DNA from: Phallusia mammillata
Lineage: Eukaryota; Chordata; Ascidiacea; Phlebobranchia; Ascidiidae
Length of the DNA: 64,000 nt
Assembly (NCBI GenBank): GCA_003260075.1
Contig: QLIY01000211.1
Coordinates: 9,208 to 73,207 of the forward strand
Direction of reading: 5' to 3'
The translations under genes were made by a program, and so were the position numbers. The first letter of the stretch is position 1; each line of letters starts with the position of its first letter. The notes below the pieces were generated by a model. That model had not been told where the DNA came from, did no database searches, and was given only the letters and a program-made list of their open reading frames with translations. Positions 18,352-30,800 of this stretch are shown in pieces.

Positions 18352-20994
18352 ATGAATTTCATTGGCTTGTTACAATGCCTCGTCACGTTTGTGATCACTC
18401 TTAGTTGGAATGGTCAAGTGGTTACCAACGGACAAGACGTCGTAGGTATAGCTTGGGTTTGGTCGACAGCAGTGATATCAAATTACTCTCGTTCAATTGA
18501 ACTCTTTTGTAATCACTGATTTGTTTGATATTTGTTTCTGTTAAACCTTTGTACAAAAAATTAAACCGTTTTTTTTTAATTATTCACTTGTTTGGGTTTA
18601 TTATTCCATTTTTTAAAAGCATTTTTCATTTTCCCGAACGTAGCCTAGTACAGCTGACCGCCCCAGCATACCCAAACTCAACTGAAATAAGCAAATTGCT
18701 TATGGTTTCATACGCTAACATTTACTAATCAATTTTAAGCATGGTCAAGGGTGCTATAATTGTGAGTAATATACTATTTATTAAATACCAATTAGAATAA
18801 CATACGATGCCACTTCTTCACTGTAAGATGGTTTCAAAACAACTAAATGTGAAGAATACAAAAATTGAAGTTTTTAACACAAGTGAGAGTTTCGGTTGCT
18901 ATTTCAGGAAACCCTCAGCCAAAAATTATCGGAGGAGAGCAAGCGATATTGGGGGATTTTCCTTGGCAGGGAATGTTCCTTCAGAGAACTTCTCCATCTC
19001 AAGCTTCGCTCGTGTGTGGTTGTTCCCTGATAGCCACCAGATGGGTGTTGACCGCAGCTCATTGCACCATTGAGTAAGCATATGTTTCCTAAAATAGCTC
19101 ATTGCACCATTGTGTAACCATATGTTCAGCGGGACTGCACAACATATATGACCAGAAAAGTCGATGTAGCCCAATAATTAAATGACACAGCCAATTAGTC
19201 AAAAGGAATAGTTATTGTATTATTATGTCTTGAAGTATCATATGTTGCTTGACAGATAAGAATGTTGCTTGTTACAAACTTTACAACTACCCCAATGGGG
19301 GCGATTTGATATTTGCTCTGAGGTAATTACGTTATTCCTTTTAAAGTTATGTGACGCCATCCTTTTCTGACGTCATGTTTAGTAATTTTACTTGTGAGAT
19401 AGCTAGCAAATGAAATTTATATGATAAGTTTTAAGTGTAGCGATTATGAAATAGATAAAATCCACTGCTCCAAATATAAATGATTATCAAGAGTTTACAC
19501 TCTACACACATCCTTGGAAACTTGTGCATGATCCCAAATTTTAATTGGATTCGAACACACAACAGAGCAAACGTTTTTTTTTATGCAGTCGACAGTCTTC
19601 TGATATTCTTGTCCGTTTTGGTACCGTGGACAAATACAATCCAGAGTCAAGCGCAAAAGAATACAAAATAGAAAGGATATGTCAACATCCAGGTATTGAT
19701 TGTTGAATTAGTAAAGTGGTGGTAATAAACAAAACCACAGTTTCGAATAGCTGACAAGCATTGTTGTAAATTCAACTTTTCTTACTGATGTTTTCTTTTA
19801 CATGTTAAAAGTAATGAACCTCAAAACAAAAGAAAATACTAGTTTGCAAGCACAGTTGATGTAATAATCAGATAGATTTGCTTGGAATAAGATTTAGCCC
19901 TTTTGGCACAAATTATACAAATAAGCAATACTTTCGTGGTTTCAGAGTACGACCCTAATACTTTGCTCAACGACATCAGCCTGTTGCGCGTGGCAGACAA
20001 CGTACAGTATTCGTCATACATCCAACCAATCCCACTGCCCAATCAAGGAGCCCAAGTGCCAGTCAACACAACTTGCACCATTACAGGATGGGGTTCGATA
20101 TCAGGTAAGTGTAACAGTTATTAAGACGTTTTTGTAAAACGTTTAAAAGTTTGCTTTGTGGCTCCAAATGGACAAAAGGATTAATACGTTTGACGCAACC
20201 AAAACTTTTTTGCGAATATTTTTTTGTGAGCCAGATAGGTATTTAGTTTTACATTGGATATCCTGATGTTACACCCATTAGTATACTTACAAACTAACAG
20301 TTTAAAATTTTCATGTGACAAAGCCATTGGGTTCTGTTTTTTGGCAGTCCGGTTACCGGTTATGTTGATTTTAAAAATATTTTACAGCCCAAATTCAAAT
20401 TCTACCCGACTACCTCATGGAAGCAGAAGTTCCTGTGATTAGCAATGATCAGTGCTCACAGTGGTACCTTTCTACTATGGCTACGACTCAGCTATGTGCA
20501 GGGTAATTTACTTGTTTGCATAAAGCGAACTGACCCAAGCCAGTGTGACTGTTCAAAGTTAACATATGTTTTCGTGTTTGAAGAGGGGCATTAGTTGGTT
20601 ACTGTATAACTTGTGCACAAGTTTGTTAACTGTTACAACCGAAAAGACCAGTGGCCTTCTTAAGTAAGTTGTGTGAGTAAAAGTCAATCATACTAAAACC
20701 GACAATAAGCTTTAATATAAAAACAACAACAATATTTTGCCTCAACAGTTCTGTTTAAATCACTTTAGGTATAGAGAAGGTGGCATCGACACATGTCAAG
20801 GAGACAGCGGTGGGCCAATGGCGTGCCCCACAGCTCCATCTGGTGGACAGTATATTCTGCAAGGAATCACAAGTTATGGGCGGGGATGTGCTCAGGCGTT
20901 TAGTCCTGGTGTGTACACAAGAGTGTCGGAATATGTGACCTGGATAGAAGTTACAACAGGTAAGAAAATTTATTTTGCAGAATTACAACAATAG
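18352..20994 (+). CDS. Secreted trypsin-like serine protease (S1A)
   Basis: Extracellular endopeptidase of the chymotrypsin fold. Exons: 18352-18445, 18908-19073, 19589-19692, 19946-20104, 20388-20502, 20769-20994; about 287 aa. The N-terminus is a signal peptide ([19 protein letters not shown]), then a short propeptide ending QPK before IIGG, the activation cleavage site. The triad is complete: His in LTAAHC, Asp in NDISLL, Ser in CQGDSGGP. An Asp six residues before the catalytic Ser ([12 protein letters not shown]) predicts trypsin-like cleavage after Arg or Lys. Paired cysteines match the family. It carries no CUB, LDL or kringle domain. The last exon reads through a good donor (ACAACAG|GTAAGA at 20960) to TAG 11 codons on, so a further 3' exon is possible. 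Physiological substrate unknown. Confidence 0.9.
19056..19126 (+). repeat. Duplicated splice-donor segment in the protease
   Basis: The end of exon 2 and its donor (AGCTCATTGCACCATTGAGT, then AAGCATATG) at 19056 is repeated 40 bases downstream at 19096 with changes. The second copy reads TTGTGTAACC, which destroys the GTAAGC donor. Confidence 0.7.
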
Positions 20995-22028
20995 ACTGTT
21001 ATGTTTTTAGTAAAATGCCATGTTAAAGTTCATGTACTTTACATCAGCTTAATTTTTCTGCGCTTATAATACAGATTCAAATCTAAACAACGACAAATGT
21101 TCGTTAAAACTGCTACTGTAGTTTGGAAAAGAAACGCTAACAAAACATGATTTCTGTGTCTTTGGCTGGTAGTGTATATTTTTTTCATGAATTTCAGGTT
21201 CTGCAAATCGTCTGTTTGGAACCAACAAAGTTTTAGCTTCTGTCTGCTTGGTCGTCTACACTCTTCTTCATTTATCCAATAATGCAGCGTTTTAATTGTA
21301 TTCTTTAAAGTTCCAAGGCGTATTCGACTAAAAGTTTGCCACTGTGCTACATCTGTTTCCTCATTAACACATAATGCTGTTTTGGCCATTTACTTAAAGC
21401 TTAGAAAGCAGAAACTAGCCGTGCTTTTTATTATTAAAAATGTCTCGATGTTTTATACCTGGGGTAACTGCGCATTTCTTTCATCGCACTGGAACCTGGC
21501 GTGAATTAATACAATCATTATTGTGCTTACAACTAAATGACTGTCAAACCAAACATGTATTATATGACATTTGCCAAAATATTATTAATGTCCATGTTTT
21601 GTCGCTACAAGCACAAGTTCAATGTTTAAACTTTCTGTGAATCCCGGTATTGTCTTTCTGGCACAAGATTTGTTTAGCTTTGAAATGTTTTAGAATATTG
21701 TTGTGATGTGTGAAATTGTCAAACACGGCAGATATGTGTATTAAACTTTAATTCCTGCGTTAGTTATTTAATTTTTTTTCGTGTGCGCTACAACCACGTC
21801 ATGACCAAACACGCAGTGACGGTGTACATGTTCTTTTATGTACATTGGTAAAATAGAATGAAATATACTTGTCAACGCAAATAATATCACTGCAGTGAAA
21901 CACCGGTTTGTAATGCGGATCTTAATACATAGTAACTGAAGAGCACAATGGATTGAGATTCATTTTGGAACGCAAATTAAGTTCGTCATTAGGTGACGCT
22001 ATATAACAGGATAATGTGTAATGTTTGT

Positions 22029-22076
22029 TCCTTGTTTGATCAAAAAAAAAAAAAAAAAAAAATCCTTGTTTGATCA
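22029..22076 (+). mobile_element. Poly(A)-only insertion with target-site duplication
   Basis: TCCTTGTTTGATC occurs on both sides (starting 22029 and 22063) of 21 consecutive A residues (22042-22062). This is the footprint of LINE-type target-primed reverse transcription with nothing but the tail retained. Confidence 0.6.
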
Positions 22077-23634
22077 ACAAATCAAAACTCAGTAAGCTAC
22101 ACAATAATGCTCCAGCAAGCATCTAAGTTTTATCATCCAACCTCTTGCAGCTTGAGCAATGGCTACATGCTGTTGACTAAACAATTGCATAAAATGGGTT
22201 TAGATGAAGTTTAACACAATATTTTACGGAACACGTGCGTTTTTGCGGTTATTGATTTAAAAATCTGAAAACAAAACCGAAACGGCATGTCAGTTTTTTT
22301 AATGGTATCTGTGTTCATTTTTTAAAAAAGATGAAACATGTGTGACAAAGGTTTCATGAAAACCACAAGTTCCAATTTAGAAGCAAATCCAAAAAATAAC
22401 CCAAACTCCCTGCCATCCGTTTGGAAGTGGATTGCCCGCTGTGGTGTTTGCATTGGAAGCAAGATAACGCTTCGTACAATGTCGTTTCGGTGCCATACCG
22501 CTCCTCGTGCCTGGGTTAATTATTGACGCTCCCCGTTCGATACAACATGTGTGAGGCCAAGAGAAATATTTGTAAATGATTAAGTATATATTTGTTGTTT
22601 TTCGCCGTCAACTGCTATGGCGTTGATTAATTGAGCATCAGGTGAACATACGACATTTTTGTGTAACCTTTTGAGATGGGTTATCAGATTGTTAACACAA
22701 ACTAAATTGAATGACGGTTGCAACATATACAGGTATTTTAAATGACGATATGTTGTGAGCATCAAGCAGGCTAATTGGCAAAGCGCAGTTGCTAATTTAA
22801 GCCTAAATTAAATTTAAGTTAGTTTTGTAGATGTTCAATATACATACCGTTAGTTGAGAGAAAAAGAGACATTTTATAACACTGTTAGGTTTGGTTGCAT
22901 TAAATTTGCATAATGTGCAGGCTGTTGCTTTATATTTACCAATAGCATGATGTAAGATATAGTTTGTATGACCTCAGTGTCGCAAAGTCATCATTTTTTC
23001 TTCAACGCTTTTTCACTGGCGGAGGGATAAAATGCCTTGACTGATTTATTCTGTGTGACCCAGTCTCTTGCGTTAGGGTTTTTGACAAAGATAAACAACC
23101 CCCAATCGGATAGTCGCCATCCGCGTGTCTGCTAATCGAATGTAAGCACTCCACGGGCAACGAAGCATGGTTGCTCAGCGTCTTATCGACACTGCTCGAA
23201 CTCTTGTAGCAAATTTCTCGAGTTTTTAAGCAAACAAACAAGGCACAAGCGCTCAGGTATTAGTCGGCGCTTGGTAAACGTTTGCCCTCCTTATCACCTA
23301 CCTGGGCACAGTGCGCTGTGTGACAAATTAAACAGTAGTTTTAGTGCTAGTGCAGTGAAATCGGTGGGTAGCTATAACTATGTTTATGCGCGTATTACCT
23401 GGTTTTCCACCATTACGATCAGTGGGTATAGCAACAATTTCAATCAAACTTCACAATTCGCAACGATTGTCTGCACACGGCTCTTTCATGGACCGCCTTG
23501 GCATCGTTACATAAAAAAGTGTAGTATCACCGCAAACCTAAACGTGTACATGGTTTGTTTTCTCACCTTTCGGCGTTGACTGTGATGGATAGCGATGTAG
23601 ATTTGCAGGCGCGGCGAAGGCTAGGCACTTCCCG

Positions 23635-23636
<2 letters not shown>

Positions 23637-23707
<71 letters not shown>
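23637..23707 (+). repeat. Poly-G tract, 71 bases
   Basis: An uninterrupted G run about 1.2 kb upstream of the LGR ATG. The glycine-rich frame through it is not a gene. Confidence 0.9.
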
Positions 23708-23708
<1 letters not shown>

Positions 23709-24137
23709 GTGACGTCACTATAGTTTACTCTGCAATGGAACGTCTCACATTGAATCGAAATGTCGCGACAACGTCAGTCAGCTGTCAGCACTCAGCAGAG
23801 CCACGCGACTAGATAGTGGAAGATTAGTTGCTTGACATAGGAATTTTTTGTTACACTTGTACCCAAAGTGGGTTGACCAAGCTGATAGCCATGGTATATT
23901 AAACGTCTTGATTTCAGAATCCAGCTGATCCGCGTGTTGCATTTGTTCTGTTTTGTGAAACCTAAACGTTCGAAATACGAAATTGTTTTTAACAATGAAT
24001 GTTTTTCCTGTCGCTTGACATAAAAAACATCTCGTATTGGAAAAGGAAATAATTTTCAGAATTCTATCTACGGGCGTGAAGAGCATTTTTCGCCACGGCG
24101 GCTTCTCCGCGATTGGAGCGCCGCAGAGACAATAGCG

Positions 24138-24138
<1 letters not shown>

Positions 24139-24170
<32 letters not shown>
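24139..24170 (+). repeat. Poly-G tract, 32 bases
   Basis: A G run about 710 bases before the LGR ATG, on the same strand as the other G tracts. Confidence 0.9.
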
Positions 24171-24171
<1 letters not shown>

Positions 24172-24879
24172 AATAAACAATACGACTGAGACTGGCACGA
24201 AGGGGTAGAAGATGCAGGTTTGATCGCGCGCAGTGAGAGGAAGTGCCACTACAGACTGCCACCGTCCTATCCTGGATTATAACACTTTTATCTCCGTATT
24301 TGAATGAAAACAGTTAGAAATGGTAAGTCGTTGGAACTGAAAGGTTATGGTTTGATAGGCTTTACAATTTGCGTGTACGTCCAGTGAAAGGAGGTCAATT
24401 TACCTTTTGGAAAAAAGTTTAGACTTTATGACAGATAAATTATTAGCTGGACGTAAAAGATATATGTTCAACATTGACCAGTCAGACACGCAGGTAAAAA
24501 TGGAGTGGATCAGCCAGTCAGCCACGATAAGAGCGTGACAAAGAAGACTGACTTAACCGAAACAGTTTGGCGAGAGTTGAGAGTAGATTTGCCGGCGGAA
24601 TAAAAACATTAATTTTGGGGTCACTGTTCTTGACGTACAAAACTGCGTAATACCAGATTTGTTAAATATTTGCACACGGAACAGTGAAGTTTTGTGTATT
24701 ACTTATGATGCTTAACGACTATCCATATACATGTAGCTGTTTACACGACACGACCAGTTGAAACTGTTGCAATATGGTCGAAAAGTCATCATAGGCCAGT
24801 GTATCTGCTGTTAAAGTTTGGCGCTGAAAACTGCACAGGCAGAAATTTGATTTCACTTATCTGCTGAATAAATCTCACA

Positions 24880-27800
24880 ATGGATATTTTTGTTTGGGTT
24901 TTTGTCACCTTTTGTTGTGTGTTGCACTCAGCGCACGTGTTGGCCTCGCCAGGAAGGGTCACCAACCAGCCTATTGCCCTCGGCAAATGCCCGACAGGTG
25001 AGTGTAGTTTTATTTGTTGATAAACATCGAGAGATAACAGTAGGGGACAAATGATGGCAAATCGAATCCGACAATCTGGCGAACAATTGTTTTGAAACAT
25101 TGTGTTATCGCAAGGGCAATCTTAATCGTCTTGGACGTGCAAACTGAGTTAGAAACTCTCGCGTTAAGTGCGCTTTCGTTAAGAAAGCATTCTAGTATTG
25201 TTGTAACCCAAATATGCCACTGATAAACTTGATGTAAAACTAAAACTTTATTTTTAAAAATATTGCTTCCAGTTGTGCTGACATTTTTATCGCGGCATAG
25301 CAGTAAGATTTCGGAGACTTGCAATGTTTTTGTTTCTGTCCACAGCTTGCACCTGTACTCGCGACCGTAAAAAGCTGGTGGAGGTCGATTGCTCCGATCA
25401 AAGTTTCAACGAACTGCCACCTGAAGCTCCCAAGATGACCAAATCAATGTAAGTAACATTTTTTTGAACTGTTTTACTATGCGATAATTTTGCAACAAGT
25501 GCAGTCTGATACCTCGAGCCGGTCAAATAGTTTTGGAAATTCTCCAGGTCGAAAGAATTTTGAAGTTTGTGTTTTTTACAGCCACATTACGTTGTTTGTT
25601 TGGTGAAAATCTTTTAGGTGCAATTGATGTTCAAATACAATTAAGTGCATATCCCAGGTTCGTTATATCCGTATTATTGCGCTGTACCAATATTGCGCAA
25701 TTTAATTTACGTAGGTCTGATATTAGAAATAAATGATCTATTCGCTTTTATAAAATGGTAATTATGGGCGTGGTAACTGTGTGTTTAGAAAGGTTGGCAG
25801 AGACGAGAGAGGATATCTTGCTTATATTTTGATGTAGAGGTGTTCACGTACGTGGATTAAAAAATCGGGGCCCTTGTTGCTTAAAACAGCGTTAATTTAA
25901 ATCCAGATCTCGGTGCGAAGCTTTTTACGCGTGGCGACGCTTTTTTGCACTTCAGTCACAAACGGTGTTTGAAGCTGTTAAGTTCAGGGTCAAAGTTGTG
26001 AGCCCCGCGGGTCAAGGGTCCTCCATTCCTGGCAATTGTTTTGCGTGAAATGCGAGCGCTAAGCCATTCACGATACTCACAAACAGCTGGAACTTCGAGA
26101 AGTCGGCATCTGCCCGAAATTTGGAGAATGTTTTGAAAACAAAGCTCATTGCAAAAAACTGCCCAAGTTTTGAGATAATTTTGAATTTTTTCTTAGGTGG
26201 TGATTATTTTTGGAAGACTTCTCCATTGAGGTTTCATAGTTGAACGCATAAACGTCTATGCGTGGGGCTAGTTTTTTGTTTAATTAATTGCATCACATTG
26301 GTAATATGCTCCTAGTGTATTAATTCTAAATCTTTCAATTTAATGCAAACTGAGAAGCTCGCGTTCCCAATCCACTTGTATTACACACTTAATCGTCTGC
26401 TTTAGGAAATAGTCAAACCGTCGTTGTAATCTCTGTTGTTGCGGAAAATCCGTTTATCTGCTCTAAATGTTTATTAGCAAAGCAGTGTATTGCGACTGGT
26501 TGGTTTCTTGTGTCAGTCACGACACTGACATTGCGTATCACGTTTATTGGTGGCTCTTAGGCCAGGCCTGGTTTAGGGGTTGGGATTGGCATGAGAATTT
26601 TTATTGGATTTTGTTTGAAGAGACAATTTTTTAACTTTTGCAAAAAGAAAATGTTGTCTCGTCGATAATTCATACATACGTGGCTTTCAAAAATACTTTA
26701 TTTGTTTCTGTGATGGATGTGTTTTGTTTGCGCATCTTTTTACAAATGGTTGCGTTATACATAGTAAGGTACCTGAAGGTATATAGGCCCGGAAGGTAAT
26801 AAGGCCCACTGCTAATATTTTTTTATGTGCCAGAAAAAATACTTAAGTTTTGATGTAATTTTAAAATATATGTATACTTGAAATGATTTACAAAGTTTTG
26901 GACCTGCAAGTTATATGTAATTGTTATCATGACCAATCCAAATTAAGAAGTGTTTATTTTCAACTTTTTATTATTTTTTGTTAAAATTGGTAGCAAAAAT
27001 GAAAAGGTTGTGTTGTCGAAATGAAAACTTATTAAGATATATTAGTAATGGGGTCATTTTAGTTTAATTGGAGCATTATCCGATCTGGAAAAAAGAATTA
27101 CTTCAAATAAATTTTATTACGGTTTTGTTTGTCAGCCATTGCTTGCAATAAGGCCCAACGATAATTTGTCATTTTCTCAAGTGTCTTTTATACTAAAGGC
27201 GACTGATATGCACAAAATTTGCTTTTTTGCTTTCTTAGGGAGATAAAAAGTCCGAATAAGATGTTTGTGGAAGTAATCTTTCATTTAGTATTTTTGGTTA
27301 TCAAATGTCAAGGGGTCGTTTATTCTTTTTTTTTTACCTTCAGATTAACAGTTATATGTCTTAGTTAACAGTATATGTGTAATATGAGTTAATAACGTTG
27401 CTTGTTTGAACTTTTATTTGACCGAAGCAAAGTATAAATGAGTCTGATTGGTTTCTAGACTATTTTTAAAAACATGAAAATGTTGGGCTTTATTAACAGC
27501 ATAGGTTTGTATTAAGGCCCAAGTTTTAATTTTTTTTAAACTGTTATCCTACAAAAACAAAACATGCAAACGTCCTCAAAATCTAATGGATGTTTAATAT
27601 CAACCTCTGCAACAATCATGCCGAATTTGGCCTGGAACGGTTAAATGGTTTTTCAGTTATACGCAATAGTTTTTTAATGGGCCTTGTTAGCTGCAGGTAC
27701 CTTATAGTTTTTCAAAACCTTTTATAAAAGTACTCTATATGTGAGAAACTTTACTGGACTCGAAAGTTTATTTGCGGTTCGGCATTGGTCAAGAATCACA

Positions 27801-30800
27801 TGACTTTAGGATCGTGAGAATGTAGTGACCTCCACGGGATAAGTTGATAATGTTGAGTGAAATGGACATTTCATGTTTGGTTTGGTGAACTTTCTTGAAG
27901 GATGGATGGAATTTACTTTCGAAACTTAAAGACTTGTTTCGCCAGTATCATTATCCATATCGCGTCATCGGCAGTTTCTTTTTATGTACGGTTGGGCGGA
28001 AGGAGAATTTAATCTAGCGGATACCCACGAGAATTCGAGGATCATTTACTGTTTCTCTCATAAACAAAGCCAGAATTTTCATTTTTTATCTGAGTTTTTT
28101 AAACTCAGACAAACATTTTGCAATGCGGAAACTAGTGTTGCTTAAAGATATTCGGAACCATGGTAAAACCTGTTTAAAGTCCCAACAAGCGAAAACAGGA
28201 ATTGTCTTGTTTTCTTACAAATGGCAAGCGACCTTCGCTTTATGCTTTTTTTACTCAAATGCTGTTTGAAAGCATTCCTATCTTTTGTCCCAAAATTCAC
28301 AACCTGCCATAATATAAAACACTGGACGCTTTACTTCGGCACCGAACCTCTACAACTGCTTGCAATTACTGCCAGATCACGCAATACATTTGGGATCTTG
28401 TTACTTGACACATTGGAGCATCCCGTTGCTAACCCAAGGTTACCACGTCACAATGCGTATTCGTTGAAGAGTAGGTATATTCCTCAGGTTGCGCAACATC
28501 TGTTACGCGACCACCACCAAGTTGGCCGAAGCCGCAATGTTTGCATAGAGTAAATGCTCCACTGTAGTGTTTTTTAGTATTTGTGCATCAGTGAAACGAA
28601 TATTCATTGGGAAAGTTAAAATGGCCTGATTGCTATTGTTGACGAGTTTTACGTTAACTAGATCACGATTATTGAAGTCAGATACTTATCGGTCTTTTAA
28701 TCTGTTGTTTATAGGTGTATCGACGTCGTTAAATGTTGTTTATTCTATTCCGGAAGTCTTATCAAATTAATCTAAGCCGCACCTAACCTAAACCACAAAG
28801 CCATGCTGAATGGGTCTATTTGAATAGAAAACCTTGAGCTTCTTGCTGCTTTCCACCATACTACAATCATGTTGCGTTGGTTTGAGTTTGTGGTTAAATG
28901 AAGTAGTCTTCTGCTGCTTGTCGCTTAGTTTGAACAAAAGGTTTATGTACGAACCTAATTTGCTGGCGATTCGTCGCGTTACTAATGTCGATGTTCTTTC
29001 AAATTGGCCAGTTTCTTAAAACAAAAATCAAGTTTTTAACGTCTTTTGGGTCGCGTAGCTTCAAAGAATATCTGCACGTCCATTATAAGACGTTCCCAAT
29101 GGGCTTGAGTGGAGATGACGCCGTTTAAAGAACTCTAATGGATTTTAAAGCGCAGGTTTCAATGGGACTTCTACATGATGACTAGAACTTTGTCTCACGA
29201 AATGCAAGTCATTGCCAGTTTTGAATGTGACTTCACTGGAGTTACAACTTATGTATATAGAAAAGGGGCATGGATGAACTTTGCAGGGTTTTCGTTTTCC
29301 TTGTCAAACATATGTGCCTTGATTTTTGTCCAAAAGCAGTGTTGTTATTGCATTCCAAAAAGTCAATGCAGGTTTTAGTAGTTTCCTATTGCAGCGTGCT
29401 TATTGAGCCATGCCTTACCCACGCGACTACAGCTTATCCGTGCAAATATCTTTGCCGTCAAGTAGGGTGCGCCAAGCTGTTTACAATAGCTACATTACCC
29501 CTTTGCCTAATCAGATATTTGATAACCCATATCCAGTGATTCCGACTCACATTTCATCCACAAAAAGCTGGGATTTGGCGCTCCGTGGATTCCGCGCAGG
29601 GATAACTGTACTCAGTGATTTCCAGGGATTAGGGTAAATTGCGGGTGGGCGTTTATGTTGGGGAAGCGATAGGGACCAGAGCCGCTTTGTTTTTCTCGCC
29701 AAGTCAAGATAACAAGATTAGGAACGATTTGTGACATAAAAGCTGATAATCCTTCCTTTGGCGTTACCAGGACGAGCAGCGTCCGTTTTCTTCCGCTTGT
29801 TATCGGATGTAAGTTTGCATAAGATTGTGGTTTGAGTCCCTGTTTCTCTCGGTGTGTACACAAGCGACATAAGATGTCTTACATATAAGTTGAAGTCGTG
29901 TATCCGGCGAAATCCAAACTCGTAAAGCCAAAACAATTCCTATGCGGCTACCAAAACCGTGTCTTGCAGAAGGTATACTTTATATCAACCCAAAACCATT
30001 CTGCCCCCATAACTTGCAAAACAATTTAACCAGAGCGACCTCAAAATCATTTTTCACATCAGTTCCCTATAGTCAAAGGTTCCAAAATAACATTCGGGCT
30101 TTCGTTGGTTTGACGATAGGAAACATTGCGGTCTCGTAAGGCACATTGGCGACCGCATATTTGTATCGTTACATTTTCTTCTAGACTTCGCCAGTTGTTT
30201 GTTGTTCATTTTTTCATCAACGATACTTCATGCTTGTGTTTGTGTGTGGCAACCCTCTAGCCTTGCGGTCGATGACAAATCATTTCCGACGTCAAAACAT
30301 TTGGGCAAGTCTGCGGTTTGAACCGCGCGTTTGGAGAACTGGTAACTTTTAGCGAAATATCGATGACCAAAAATGTCAATGTCCGCAAGGCAACATAAGG
30401 TGAAAGTGTGTTCAAGAAATTCCAAACACCATTCGGTGATCGAATCTTTCAAAATTGGTCACACTTAAAAAGATTTGCCTGTTTGAGGCTGGGAAGTTCC
30501 ACTTTAGAACTTTTGTAGACTTTTAAATATCTCAAGTTTTTAGAGAGGGGGGATTTTTAGGAAAACACTGGAAACGCTATTTTTTGCCAAAAAGGTTTTG
30601 GTGTTGTTCCTTATGGCCTATAAGGGTCAAAACTATTCATTTTCGTGTTGTTGGTGTGACTTTGGTATTGTTAAATTACGCGTGATAATGGATTGCACCC
30701 AACGGGATCCAAATGGGACCAAATGTTGAGTTGACCATTAAGTGAATTTATATGGCATAAAAAACATAAACAAGGTTTGCGTGTGAAATTGCCAACAGTT

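Larger units (their letters stand above)
20995..24879. other. Intergenic between protease and LGR gene
   Basis: No convincing exon. It contains a poly-A insertion (22029-22076), two poly-G tracts (23637-23707, 24139-24170) and short frames such as 22338-22526 with no recognisable domain. The last 700 bases should include the LGR promoter. I see no TATA box there. Confidence 0.4.

Noticed and set aside
23555..23812. Glycine-rich ORF near 23.6 kb
   Set aside because: The open frame exists only because of the G homopolymer, with no conserved flanking sequence.
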